DNA of 64,000 nt from Flaccisagitta enflata. Its lineage: Eukaryota > Chaetognatha > Sagittoidea > Aphragmophora. This document shows positions 23,155 through 35,315 of the stretch, piece after piece. Position 1 is the first letter of the stretch, and every line of letters starts with the position of its first letter. The position numbers were made by a program, and so were the translations under genes. Where the stretch lies: NCBI GenBank assembly GCA_965153355.1, contig OZ231128.1, positions 45,756,001 through 45,820,000 of the forward strand. Direction: 5' to 3'. The notes under the pieces are model-generated. The model saw nothing but the letters and a program-made list of their open reading frames with translations. It ran no database searches and was not told the origin of the DNA.

Positions 23155-23417
23155 ACTGTCAATCTGACTGTATTTTCACAGTGCAGTTTCTACGTAAGGA
23201 TGAACATTCTATCATTCAATTGAACAAGAACGTGACTATCAAATCAGATTTATAGTTAACCGCTTTTTCTTTCACCATTAGGCTCCCCCGACGCACTACC
23301 CCCCTCTCCCTTTCTTTGGCCGAGGGTCCTATGCTATAGACAATGTATAATGTCCTGTAGTCGATGTCCTGCTAAGATGAATGCCAGCACATACTTTAAT
23401 CTCTAATCCGGTTTCCA

Positions 23418-23574
23418 TTTTTAGCCGCGGACACGCGACTCTACACCTTGCCGTGTCGGTCGGTCGGTCGGTAGGTCGGTTCGTCCGTCACATTTTTGAA
23501 TTCCAAGCGATTTTCGCATTGCTGCCCCTGCCCAACCGTCCGAGACTGGATTGCCGTGTATCCGGCCTTGTTTT
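23418..23574 (-). mobile_element. Family A element, minus strand
   Basis: On the minus strand: ACAAGGCCGGATACACGGCA, box AGTCTCGGAC, TTGGGCAGGGGCAGCAATG, core GACCGACCGACC, hairpin AGTCGCGTGTCCGCGGCT then AAAAA. Confidence 0.8.
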
Positions 23575-23899
23575 TCAAACTAGCCAGGCTAGTTTTTGGG
23601 CCATATGGTTAAAATTTGGTTTTGAGGCCAAGAGGTATGTATTGAATTTTTTGAATTATGGCTTTGAAATTGAGTTGAAAGTAGCTGATCTAAAGTTTTT
23701 TTCTAAACAAAACCTAAAGTATTTTCCCTTTGTAAACAACAGGACTATTTTGGGTCTGCGTTACCCAAATCCTTGTTTAAGTCAACTCTGCAAACCGAGG
23801 AAGGGAAGTCACTGACAATACCCAATCCTTGGATGACTTGTTTTCTTCCGTTTGTACTTTTTTTGGCCCCTGCGGTTCTTTTTCTATTCAAGAGAAAAA

Positions 23900-24013
<114 letters not shown>

Positions 24014-24188
24014 TGTGGTGAGCGATTCTCTTTACCCTGCTTTGTTTGATTGTGGATGAGAGAGGAGGAAGCAGGGCAGAAGCCACAAAGAAACTTTCTC
24101 TTGTAGGGGGGCAGGGGGGAACATGGAATACTGATTGAAAGTCAAACAGGGCATAGGCGTTAGGGCTCAGAGAGTTCCTTGGAAGAAA

Positions 24189-24966
24189 GAATAGTCGCTA
24201 AAGCGTTAGATGGTCAGCGGTACCCGTTGCCCCTGTGTGAGTGTATGTGGGTGTGTGGTGGTTAGAGGGGCCGATGACCTATGCTGTTTCTATTGTTTTT
24301 GGTCTTGAGGCTGGAGGCTGGGATTTGGCCTTCAGGGCTTTGATTTGGGCCTTGAGCCAGGGATATGGGCCTCGAGGCTGGGGTTTGAGCCTTGAGGCTG
24401 GGATTTGAGTCTCCAGGCTGAGATTTGGGCCACCAAGCTAGGATATGGGCCTCGAGGCTGGAATTTGGTCTCTCAGGTTAGGGTTTAGGCCTCGAGGCTG
24501 GAATTAGGTCTTAAAGGCATAGTGGGATTTTAGCCTAGATGCAGGGTTTGGGGAGGGACGAAGAAGAAGGAGGAGAAAGCTAGTTAGCGAATGGTCTGAT
24601 TTAAGGCCTGAGAGGATTGATTTGAGGCCTTAGAGAGCTGCTAGGAAGCATGAGAGGAAGATCTGCAAAAAAGTATTGTTTCATTATTCTATACCCAAAA
24701 TATCATTCTCCTGGCTGCATTTGTTTACCCTTCATGTTTGCTCCCATCATTTCCACTCTTAATGCAATCTAATGCACCCAAAAGAGACGAAGTCCTGAGA
24801 ACAAAGGGGCTGATATGAGGCTGTATGGGGCAAATGGGGTGGGGGTGTAACCAGCGGGTGACAGATGGACAAATGAATAAACAAACAACCATAACTCCAA
24901 AAATTGCTCAGTGCTTTACAGAACTTCGTCCTCTTCGGGGCCGCTGTCCAGAAAGAGTAGTAGATT
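24189..24966 (+). mobile_element. Family B element with minisatellite core
   Basis: Head GCGTTAGATGGTCAGCGGTA then CCCGTTGCCC and GGGGCCGATGACCTATGC (24196-24283); then about 10 units of GGCCTCGAGGCTGGGATTTG-type minisatellite (24300-24540); then GGCCTGAGAGG-type units; the far end has ACTTCGTCCTCTTCGGGGCC then GCTGTCC (24922-24952), complementary to the GGCAGCGGCCCCGAAG part of intact heads. Confidence 0.7.
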
Positions 24967-25269
24967 GGCGAGGAGCTTTTAACTGGATTAGACATTGGCT
25001 TTGGGCCTCAACACCGACGACTGAAACATGATTCAATAATGTTCTTTGCTATGCGGACTATGGACTGGCGAGCGAGAATGAAATTGCTTGGAGAAACGTG
25101 CCTTCGAAACCGCCGAGCATGACTTATTAATCTTGCACATGATGGCCACCAAAAAAGTGGGAACGAATGTGACTGTAAAAAAAAGTCCCTTCGTAAAAAA
25201 ATGGGGGGGGGTTGCTAGGCCACGTGATTGCATCTATGAAAGTTTGAGATCAAATTACATTCTCTCGCC

Positions 25270-25279
25270 TGTGTGTGTG

Positions 25280-25370
<91 letters not shown>
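25270..25370 (+). repeat. (GT)n microsatellite
   Basis: About 50 GT units with one GTTT interruption near the left end. Confidence 0.97.
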
Positions 25371-25371
<1 letters not shown>

Positions 25372-25645
25372 GGGGGCCCCAACTTGGGGCTCAAATTCCT
25401 TCGTTGGGTCTCAAATCCCAGCCACACGGCTTAAAGGCTCAAATTTCAGCCTCAAGACCCAGATCCACGCCGCCAAGCTCTAGCTTTTATTTCTGCCTTG
25501 ATCAAGCTTGAGGTTCAAATCGCAGCCTCCCTTAGGCCATTGGTCTAAGCGGGGCCACTCCCTGTCTTTCTACTACGTCCGTACTCACACTAATTGGGAG
25601 GCAACGGGTACCAATGACTATCCGGCGCTTTTGCGACCATTGAAA
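25371..25645 (-). mobile_element. Family B element, minus strand
   Basis: Minisatellite units of the CTCAAATCCCAGCC type are followed by a right end of GGCAACGGGTACCAATGACT then ATCCGGCGCTTTTGCGACC, the family B head on the minus strand. Confidence 0.65.
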
Positions 25646-26446
25646 TTACAAGTACGATGCAATATTAAAGAGTTGAGTTGATTTTGGTTCTTTCAATGCT
25701 GGCTCACTCTCTTTTTGTAAACATAATCTATATGATAATGAGGACAAGGCGGGATGTTTCATGCGTCGGTTATGAAATGGCAGTCGAAGCAAAAAAAAAA
25801 AAAAAAGCGGAACAAGGCTCTACCTTAGAATTAAACGCGTTTCCAGCTGCTGGGAACAAGCAAGGTCTTTTTCAAGTATGGTTAGAAGTGATCTAAAAGA
25901 CTTTCATCAGTGGAAAATACTCAATAAAGTAAGCCATAATTTCTTATTTAGGAGACTCAAAAGTGTTAGGCGGTACTCAAAGCTCCTCGTTAGGGTTAAA
26001 GGGCAGAGGATCAACAAAACTTTGGGCTCAAGGCTAGAATTTTGGCCTCAATGACGGGGTTTGAACTTTAAAGCTGAGATTGGACATCAGAGCCGGAATA
26101 TCGACAGATGTTTGGAATTTCAAAGTTCTGTGGGTAGGAGGACGAATGAAATTACGAAAAGAGCGAGCTTTTGGAACAATCTTTTCAAATTGCACTTCTT
26201 CACAATCAGAAAAACATCACAAAAACAAAATCAAAAATAAAAAAAAAAAACCTGAAACATAAACAAAAAATAGGAGAGAAACGCCGAGTAGAGAGATGAA
26301 ATTTGCAGATTGGTTTTGGGCGCCAAAAATAATATTTTTGATGGAAACTTTTTCATCATTTTTTCTTGCGCAAAATTTCATTACGTTATAATGGTCTCTG
26401 TTTGTCTGCCTTTCTTTTTGTGTGTTGGTTGATATTCCTGTCTTTT
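25646..26446. other. No gene seen
   Basis: Contains a few degraded GGCTCAAGGCTAGAATTTTG minisatellite units (26020-26100) and poly(A) runs. Short open frames have no recognisable domain. Confidence 0.35.
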
Positions 26447-26572
<126 letters not shown>

Positions 26573-26760
26573 GACAGTGTGAGTGTGTGTGTGTTTCACT
26601 GTTTGTTTTTCTGCCATAGAATCGTTTGTCTGATGTGTTATTGTCTATCTATCCGTCTGTGCGATTGTATGGCAATCTGTCTGTCTTTTTGTTTCTTTGT
26701 TAAAACTTTTTGTTCAAATGCAAGACTGTCCAGTGTCCACCTCCTGTAAAGCTGCTGTAA

Positions 26761-26770
<10 letters not shown>

Positions 26771-26802
<32 letters not shown>
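26771..26802 (+). repeat. (CT)n microsatellite
   Basis: A short CT run, one of the few pyrimidine tracts on the + strand in the 20-40 kb region. Confidence 0.9.
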
Positions 26803-26804
<2 letters not shown>

Positions 26805-27832
26805 GACAACTTTACTCTGAGGCGTGATTAAGCTTGATGTCGAAAGATGCTGACAATCGATCAAAAAGGTTATGTTTTTGTAATCGGTGTTTGACATTCA
26901 CAGAGGGAGCACTTATATCTATGTCAGTAAAATGGTGGGCTTGTCAGTCTTCTCTGCAGTACCTCTTCTCTTATGTCTTTGATACTTGTTTTTTTTCCTG
27001 CTATTATCATTACTCATAGGTAAGATGAATAATTATGGTCGTTTTTGTTTTAGTTTTTGTTTGTTTTGTATTTTGTCTTTTTCTTAACTTTCTTTATTTT
27101 TCTTTATCTTATCTCTTTCCGTCGGTCGGTCCGTCAGTCAGTCGATCCGTCAGTCCGTCGGTCAGTCAGTATGTCCGTGACGCCTTCTTGAAAATCGAAG
27201 TTTTCGGCACTTTTCAGACTCAGCAATGTCTAGTATTAAACCAATCACCCTTTAAGATGAATCTCCTATTCCTCCATACAGCTCACGTGTCTACGGCCGA
27301 AGTTGATACACGCAAATACACAATCCAAACGCATCGTTGCCCGGTCGGGCTGGTTTTCTTTCCTGCTTTGTAAATCATTGTTTTCTTTTATTTCCTTTTT
27401 TTCCTTGTCCCTTTGTTTTTTTTTTTTTTTTTTTTATTTCTTTGTTCCTTTATTTCTTTATTATTTTGTTTCTTTGTTCCTTTTTTCTATTAACATTAAC
27501 TTATCCAGGCCAGATCAATATGTTTTGTTATTGTTTGCTTTTATTCAAAGGTAATATCGTAGATTGTTCCTTCAGGGACCATTTGCTTTTCTATTTATTC
27601 GCTGTTGTTACGTTTTCCGCGCTTGGGGACAACAACAATGGCAATAACGACGATATCAACAGCGATGGCGACGGCAGCAGCATTGAAAACGTATGAGACA
27701 ACAGCTACAAAAACAAAAACGATAACAACAACAACAACGAAAACGGCTATCCTGAAAATTAAGACCCCAGCAAAAAAGGACAGCATACATTAAAACGAAA
27801 GACGAGTTTTAAGCAATGGTAAAATAAATAAA
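26805..27832. other. No gene seen
   Basis: Includes a GTCGGTCGGTCCGTCAGTCA family A-like core on the minus strand (27121-27180) without clear ends, a poly(T) stretch (27417-27436) and AAC/GAC triplets (27629-27745). No exon-like signal. Confidence 0.35.
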
Positions 27833-27833
27833 T

Positions 27834-28020
27834 GCAACCCTAACCCTAGCCCTAGCTCTGCCCTAACCCTAGCCCTAGCCCTAACCGTAGCCCTAACCAT
27901 AAGCCTAGCCCTAGCCTTAGCCATAACTCTAGCCCCTGCCCTTACACTAGCCCTTACCCTAGCCTTAACCCTAGCCCTAACCCTAACCCTAGCCCTAACC
28001 CTTACGCTAACCTTAACCCT
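27834..28020 (+). repeat. Interstitial telomere-like (CCCTAA/CCCTAG)n tract
   Basis: About 31 hexamers. CCCTAA (the animal TTAGGG telomere repeat on the other strand) is mixed with CCCTAG and single-base variants such as CCGTAG, CCATAA and CCTTAG. It joins directly to the (AAC)n tract. Confidence 0.85.
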
Positions 28021-28109
<89 letters not shown>

Positions 28110-28164
28110 AAACAACAGAGAGATGACGACGACGACAACGACAACGAAAATGACAACAACGACG

Positions 28165-28201
<37 letters not shown>

Positions 28202-28242
28202 ACAACAAACTACCAACAATCGCGACACCAACAACGACAACG
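28021..28242 (+). repeat. (AAC)n then (GACAAC)n microsatellite
   Basis: About 30 AAC units (28021-28116) followed by GACGAC/GACAAC variants. Confidence 0.95.
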
Positions 28243-28373
28243 ACAATAATCAGTTGGCATCTACAGGTCGTTTTCCGGCTTGAATGCGAACTTTATTCCG
28301 ACGCGACGAATGTTTGGTGTGAGTTTGTATTTTCCATACTTCATAGTGTCAATGGGCTGTAATTGAATGAATG

Positions 28374-28676
<303 letters not shown>

Positions 28677-28978
28677 AGAGAATATCGCTTGTTAAGCCGT
28701 TGCTAGTCGTTTGTAAGGTCGTTGTTGGAACGCATCATGTATTCCTTTATCAGTCCTTCCTACTGCGATTATAGGTTGGGGAGAAAATACCCGGAGAGAG
28801 GCGACAAAGCGACAAATATGAGACACACAAATTTTGCGGCAAATTCGCGGCGACTCGCGAGGCGGCGTCGCAATGATTTATTTCCCGAGTTAACGGATGA
28901 CTGATAGCCTACATGCAACTTTTCTATGCAACATTCATGGGAGAAAAAACCAATGAGACGCAAGAAAAAGAAACGAAG

Positions 28979-29323
<345 letters not shown>

Positions 29324-29514
29324 GCGAGGCTGGGAAGGCCACGGTGGAAGGCTGGAGATGATAAAACTGGGAGAGGGAGGAAATTCAGAAATAATAACAG
29401 AGAGATAAAAACAAGAAGGGACAAAAAAGGCTAAAAGGCAGGGTAAAATCTCAGGGTCAAAGCAGAAAAAGTAAAAAATGTGATGAACCAATACAAAGAC
29501 CAGGGAAAAAAAAC

Positions 29515-29560
29515 TACAGCTGAACCCCGCTTTTACGGGCCAAAAAAATTAATCCGATGT
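29515..29560 (+). mobile_element. Solitary CAGCTGAACCCCGC MITE end
   Basis: TACAGCTGAACCCCGCTTTT then ACGGGCC matches the pogo/Tigger-like TIR signature, but no partner end is visible. Confidence 0.5.
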
Positions 29561-29605
29561 AGGTGGAAGAAAAAAAAAAGAACAAAAAAGGACAATATAG
29601 AAAAA

Positions 29606-29763
29606 ACAAGGCCGGATACACGGCCACCAGTTGCGGACGGGTGGGCAGGGGCGGAAAACGCATTTTCCCACTTTTTGACTCAATCATTACGGACTAACGG
29701 ACGGACCGACAGACGGACCTACGGACAAAGCCTCTTATAGAGTTGCGTGTCCGCAACTAAAAA
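29606..29763 (+). mobile_element. Family A element with AGTTGCGGAC box
   Basis: Head ACAAGGCCGGATACACGGCC, box AGTTGCGGAC (29629-29638), GGGTGGGCAGGGGCGGAAA, core GGACGGACCGACAGACGG, hairpin AGTTGCG (29741-29747) / CGCAACT (29752-29758), then AAAAA. The tail GTCCGCAACT (29749-29758) is the exact reverse complement of the box, carrying the compensating T/A change relative to AGTCGCGGAC copies. Confidence 0.92.
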
Positions 29764-29820
29764 GAAAAGAAAAGAAAGAAAGAAAATAAGAAAAAAAAAG
29801 GAAAAAAGAAAAAAGAAAAA

Positions 29821-30088
29821 ACAAGGCCAGATACACGGCCACCCTAGTCGCGTGCGGGTGGGCAGGAGCAGTGCTGGAGAAGGTCACTAGGGGCATCTGG
29901 GCAGGAGCCGTATGCTCAAAAGGCCTTAAAACGCCGAAAAATTAAAAAGGGGACCGACCGACCGACCGACCGACCGACCGACCGACCAACCGACCGACCG
30001 ACCAACCAACCGACCGACCGACCAACCCATTAACCGACTGACGGACCGACATAGCGGGGTGCAGAGTCGCGTAGCACGTGAGTAAAAA
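29821..30088 (+). mobile_element. Family A element, long subtype
   Basis: Head ACAAGGCCAGATACACGGCC, box AGTCGCGTGC (29846-29855), GGGTGGGCAGGAGCAGTGCT, a second GGGCAGGAGCCG phrase, AAAAAGGGGACC and a (GACC)n core of about 20 units, tail AGTCGCGTAGCACGTGAGTA. The tail departs from perfect pairing at two positions. Confidence 0.85.
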
Positions 30089-30089
30089 T

Positions 30090-30424
30090 CAAAACGGAAA
30101 GAAAAAAAATATAAAAAAGAAAATAAAGAGGAAAAAGAAAACAAAGAGAAAAAAAGAAAAGAAGGGGAAAAAAAGAATTAGAAGAAGGAGAAGGAGCAGA
30201 CATAGAAGAGGAGAGGAAAACCAGGAAGGGTAAAGGAGACAAAGAAGTTGGAGGAAGAGAAAGAAAACACAAGGATGAAACACATCACCGATGAAACTGG
30301 ATAGAAAAAACAGAAAGGCGTAAAGATCAACAATAAGACTAACCTGGAAAAAGAACCAGCTAAAAACGAAGGTAATAAGGAGACAGTCAAAGACAAAAAT
30401 CCTTTCCAAAGAAAAGAAAACAAG
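30090..30424. repeat. Irregular purine-rich DNA
   Basis: A- and G-rich DNA without a fixed unit. Long pyrimidine-strand frames here are spurious. Confidence 0.6.
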
Positions 30425-30426
30425 TA

Positions 30427-30589
30427 CAGTAGGACCCCGCCTCATCGGTCCCATTGGGACTAGAGATTTTTTACCTTTATCTCAGGTTCACTTTTAAAGA
30501 GAGGTGAAACTACATCAAAAACCATCATTTGAGACCATTTATTGATGGGGAGCCTTTATAAGCGGTTCTGTTATTGCGGGGTTCCACTG
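30427..30589. mobile_element. MITE with CAGTAGGACCCCGC / GCGGGGTTCCACTG ends
   Basis: TA flanks on both sides (30425-30426 and 30590-30591). The body is homologous in inverted orientation to 11588-11763 (shared GGTGACCTTGAGAT-like, TCTCTTTAAAAGTG and CATCAATAAATGG phrases). Confidence 0.85.
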
Positions 30590-30841
30590 TATGATGGAAA
30601 GAAAAAAAAACATGATTAAAAAATTGTATGGCGAGCAACAAGGGAGGAAACTTGCTGACAGGAAAATTTCCCCCATGATTGACATGAAAAGAGCCCGAAT
30701 AAGACAATCGCTATGATAGATAACAATGATGATGGGTTTCAATTAACGAGGATGAAGATCTGGGTAGGAAAGGAAAAGCAGACAAAAGCATTTCTGCTAG
30801 TTTTGTCATTCTTTTCTTTTTCTTGTTATTTGTTTGTTTCA

Positions 30842-31029
30842 GGGGGCGTTTCTAGTCAGAGACAATCGCGTTTTTAAACAAGCCACTCGGTTGCTCGCTA
30901 TGTTCGCTCGCTCGCACCGCTCACTCACAAAAGAAAATGACGTCAAATTGCGAAAAAAGCTAAGCCGACAGACCGACAGATGGACCGACAGACGGACAGA
31001 GCGGGTCGTACAGTCGCGTGCACGTGACT
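30842..31029 (+). mobile_element. Truncated GGGGCGTTTCTAG element joined to a family A tail
   Basis: 30842-30930 matches, in inverse orientation, the right end of 33202-33480 (GTTTCTAGTCAGAGACAATC, GCCACTCGGTTGCTCGC). It then becomes a GACAGACCGACAGATGG core with tail AGTCGCGTGCACGTGACT then AAAAA. The same GAGCGAAGCGAGCG/family A tail junction type is seen at 1470-1718. Confidence 0.65.
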
Positions 31030-31034
31030 AAAAA

Positions 31035-31500
31035 TATTCATGATCATTGAGAATCCTTTTATAATTGTTAACCAATTCTTTTTTAAATGATCAACCGGTG
31101 TCCCGTTAAAACAGCATGCATTTGCACGCATGCGCTCTGACGACCCAAATGAAGAATTTTTTTTCTCTGATGAAAATCAGTCCATTGAGTGTTCATGATG
31201 TTTTCCTTTTATTTTATAGGCAGTCAATGCTTTAAAAATATACGATTTGGGTCTTCATTTACTCGGTTTTAGCAGCAAAGTCTTAATCGTGGGAGGCGGA
31301 AGTTGTCTGGTCCATGTTTAGAAAAGGAAACGAAATCCCCCTCGGACTTGTTTTGCCTCACCTGAAAAAGAGGAAACAAAATTGTGAACTGATGAAAGAT
31401 GAAAATAAGTAAAAGGCCGATAACCTCTCCTGACATTTGCGCGGGCGTTTATTTGTATGTGAAAAAGAGAGAGATAAATAGGGAGGAATACAGTTAGAGT
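31035..31500. other. No gene seen
   Basis: Mixed DNA with no recognisable exon, RNA or repeat. Confidence 0.35.
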
Positions 31501-31505
31501 TAGAA

Positions 31506-31621
<116 letters not shown>

Positions 31622-31950
31622 GAGAAAGAGTGAGTAATAGAGAGAGAGAGAGGGAAAGAGAGTAAGGGAGAGAGAGAGAGTAAAACAGACAGTCGTGCAG
31701 ACAAGCAGACACGGAGCTTATAGCTTATAGCTTATAGCACATCAATGTTGTCAACATTGCAAAAATCTTAAATTACACCATATTTGGGTTGAACCTTGGC
31801 CATGTCCATTATTGCTGACGAATATAAGACCATATTAGGTTGATCCTGGTTGTTTTTTGAAAGAGAGGCGTAACACGTTGACAGACACGTGTACATTGTA
31901 CAGTGTACACAATTCAGCGAATAGATGGATGAAAAAAGCTAGAAATGGAA

Positions 31951-32087
31951 ACAAGGCCAAGTGGGCCAATAAGGTGCGCCGGGTGCAGGTGGATCGTCGA
32001 ACGAATGCGTTACCCGACCAACAGACCGACCGACCGACCAACCGACGGACAGAGCCTTTTATAGAGGTGCTTTGGCGCACCTAAAAA
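31951..32087 (+). mobile_element. Family A element with AGGTGCGCC box
   Basis: Head ACAAGGCCAAGTGGGCCAAT, box AGGTGCGCC (31972-31980), core GACCGACCGACCAACCGACG, then AGGTGC (32065-32070) and GCACCT (32077-32082) hairpin arms followed by AAAAA. GGCGCACCT (32074-32082) is the exact reverse complement of the box, although almost every base of box and tail differs from the common AGTCGCGGAC type. Confidence 0.88.
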
Positions 32088-32385
32088 GCGAATGGATTAG
32101 AAGAAACGGAAACCCTGAGGGTAGAAGCCCGGAGGATGGGAATAGATTGAAAAGTTTAATCAAAGAAAATTTGATGAAATTGAATGATTCAAGCGAAAAA
32201 AGGAAAAAAAAAACCGTAGAATTCATCCGTCAGGCAGCCAAAAAGAAGGAAACGGAAGGCGACACCCGGAGGAAAGGCAAAGAAAAGAAAAAGTAGTTAT
32301 GTTAGGATAGGACATGGACTACGGCACCCCGAAGAAAGAAATGAAAAAGTCAACCCAAGATTGATAATGGGCACCAGTACTTGAA

Positions 32386-32552
32386 ACAAGGCCGGATACG
32401 CGGCCCAGCGTCGCGGACGGTTAGGCAGGAGTAGAAATTCAAAAACCGTTTGCAATTCAAAAATGTGACGGGCGGAGGGACGGACGGAGTGACGGACGGA
32501 GGGACGGACGGAGGGACGGACGGACCGACCGGTGTAGGTTCGCAGCGTAAAA
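32386..32552 (+). mobile_element. Family A element with decayed tail
   Basis: Head ACAAGGCCGGATACGCGGCC, CGTCGCGGAC box, TTAGGCAGGAGTAGAAATTC, a core of GGACGGAGGGACGGACGGAG units, then GTAGGTTCGCAGCGTAAAAG in place of the normal hairpin. Confidence 0.75.
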
Positions 32553-32693
32553 GTACTGGTAGTCATCCAAGGATCACAAATGCACATCATTAGGGAAGAA
32601 AAAGTCATTCAAGAAAGCAGAAAGCAGGAAAAAAAATAATGTATCGTGTGACACCGTCGGCCTGTGAATGGGTAAATCTGGATTCTCACGGTG

Positions 32694-32815
<122 letters not shown>

Positions 32816-33201
32816 GAGGGAGAGATACCAGTCAAGGCAGAGAAGGACATGAAATAGAAGGACATGTGATGGAGAGATTGAAGGTAAGAGCCAGAGAGTG
32901 CACATGGGCAGAGAGACGCAGAAACAGAGACAGGAATCAAGAGTGAGAAATAGAATGACAGAGATAAGATAGGCAGATGGACAGAGACGCAGAAACAGAT
33001 AGGAATCAAGAGTGAGAAATAGAAGGACAGAGATAAGAGAGGCAGATGGGCTCTTCAGAGAGAGAGAGAGGAATTTCGCGAAATTTGAATGACTTGTTCT
33101 CGTTTGGGATTCAAATTCTGTTTCCCACTGGAGAGAGCAGCAAAAACGATTCATCCATTTCCAAACTTTCCTCCTTTTCTTTTTTCCTTCTTTCTTTCTT
33201 A

Positions 33202-33480
33202 GGGCGTGTTTCTAGTGAAGATGGAAAACGCGTTTATTCCTGTGAAACGCGTGCACTGTGTAAACACATATTTATAAATTTCACTGTCCCACGAGGGATT
33301 GAGCGAAGTGAGCAAGCCCATGAACAGAGGGAGCAAGCGAAGCAAGCGTAGCGAAGCAGAGCGTAGCAAAGCAGAACGCTGCGAAGCGAGTGAGCGGAGT
33401 GAGCGGTGCGAGCGAATGAACGTAGCAAGCGACTAAGTGGCTGGTTCAAAACGCGATTGTCTCTGAATAGAAACGTCCCC
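33202..33480. mobile_element. TIR element with GGGCGTGTTTCTAG end, TTAR-flanked
   Basis: Left GGCGTGTTTCTAGTGAAGAT and right GTCTCTGAATAGAAACGTCC are imperfect inverted repeats. TTAG lies at both outer edges (33199-33202 and 33481-33484 region), and a related end at 22968 is preceded by TTAA, so a TTAA-type (piggyBac-like) target is plausible. The interior is a GAGCGAAGTGAGC / GAAGCAAGCGTAGC degenerate repeat. No coding capacity. Confidence 0.6.
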
Positions 33481-33607
33481 TTAGAATCGAACGCGCACGC
33501 GCAAAAAATGCTAATTCATCTTAAGAGAGTTTTTTTCCCACTGTGAAATGTAGCGTATCAACTGCATCTTATTCGCAATAACACTCAGTCAGGCAGACTT
33601 GCAATTT

Positions 33608-33852
<245 letters not shown>

Positions 33853-34139
33853 AAACACATGCGTATAAAGATACACAGCGACAGATAGAAACGGGTTACA
33901 GTGACAGAAACATACAAGATTGGACAGTTTCAGCGCATGTAAAACAGAAAGACAGCGAGACAAATTCTGACAAAGTGTTTCGAAGTAAAAAATGGTGTTT
34001 TTTCTTTGTGTTGGATTAAAAAATGAGAAGTAAACATGGTTGCTGCCGTTGCTTGTGGGTTGCTGTTCGTGTGTGATTTCCGTACTTTTTGTGGTAAAAA
34101 CTAAAAACGCATTTAGGGGCATACCATCATTTAATGTTG

Positions 34140-34229
34140 TTGCTTATGAAGTCGTTTGAGTCGTTTCAGTCGTTTGAGTCGTTTGAGTCGTTTGTCGTTT
34201 GTCGTTTGTCGCCCTCGTCGTTGTTTTCG

Positions 34230-34302
<73 letters not shown>

Positions 34303-34350
34303 GGTTGTGGTTGTGGTTGTGGTTGTGGTTGTGGTGGTTGTGGTTGTTGA

Positions 34351-34424
<74 letters not shown>

Positions 34425-34466
34425 TTGTTGTTGTGGTTGTTGTTGTTGTTGTTGTTGTTGTTGTTG
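34140..34466 (+). repeat. (GTCGTTTGA)n then (TTG)n with (TTGTGG)n interior
   Basis: A 9-bp GAGTCGTTT repeat (34148-34210) leads into about 80 TTG units, interrupted centrally by TTGTGG (34301-34345). Poly-Leu, poly-Val and poly-Asn frames are spurious. Confidence 0.96.
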
Positions 34467-34606
34467 ACGACGGGTATCAACTTGATCAGAATCTCAGTTA
34501 TCTCAGTTATTCCTAGTCAGTGAGAAAACCATATTCTAGAGTGTTCTTACAGAAACCTAATCAATGAACTTTTCCCATGAAAAAAAATGATCATCGATGC
34601 ATCATT

Positions 34607-34633
34607 AAAAGAAATAAAGAAATAAAGAAAGAG

Positions 34634-34680
<47 letters not shown>

Positions 34681-34683
34681 AAA

Positions 34684-34767
<84 letters not shown>

Positions 34768-34824
34768 AATGGAATAAAGAAAGAGAGAAAGGAAAAAGAA
34801 AGAAAGAAAGAAAAGAAGAACGGG

Positions 34825-34875
<51 letters not shown>

Positions 34876-34879
34876 AAAA

Positions 34880-34947
<68 letters not shown>

Positions 34948-34948
34948 G
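34607..34948 (+). repeat. (AAAG)n microsatellite, ~340 bp
   Basis: AAAG tetramers with short interruptions (ATGGAATAAAG near 34767, AAGAACGGGAG near 34815). Confidence 0.97.
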
Positions 34949-34982
34949 TGGAGTAGAGAAAAAAAGAAAAAATGAAGGAAAC

Positions 34983-35191
34983 TAGTCATCCAAGGATAGC
35001 ACATGGTCAGCGGTACCCAATGCCCTGCTTGAAGTAATCAAGTTATGTAGACCAGTGATAGTAGGGCTAGATTAAGGTCTGGAAGGAAGGACGGAAAGAC
35101 GGAAGGACGGAAGAACGTCTGGAAATTCACCCCAGTGTTCAACAGGACATCGGCCCTTTGGAGCTGCTGCCCAAAAAAAGAAGGAGGAACA
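34983..35191 (+). mobile_element. Short family B element
   Basis: AGTCATCCAAGGATAGCACA, TGGTCAGCGGTACCCAATGC (35004-35023), then a GGAAGGACGG core and TCAACAGGACATCGGCCCTT, TGGAGCTGCTGCCCAAAAAA end. It has family B ends but little minisatellite. Confidence 0.7.
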
Positions 35192-35315
35192 AAAAGAAAG
35201 AAAAACAGACAGAAGGACAATAGGCGAGACAGAAAGACAGACAAACAAGATAAACATTTGGATATATACACTGCAGTCACTAATAGACACAAACAGTGAA
35301 TCATAAGGGGGAAAC

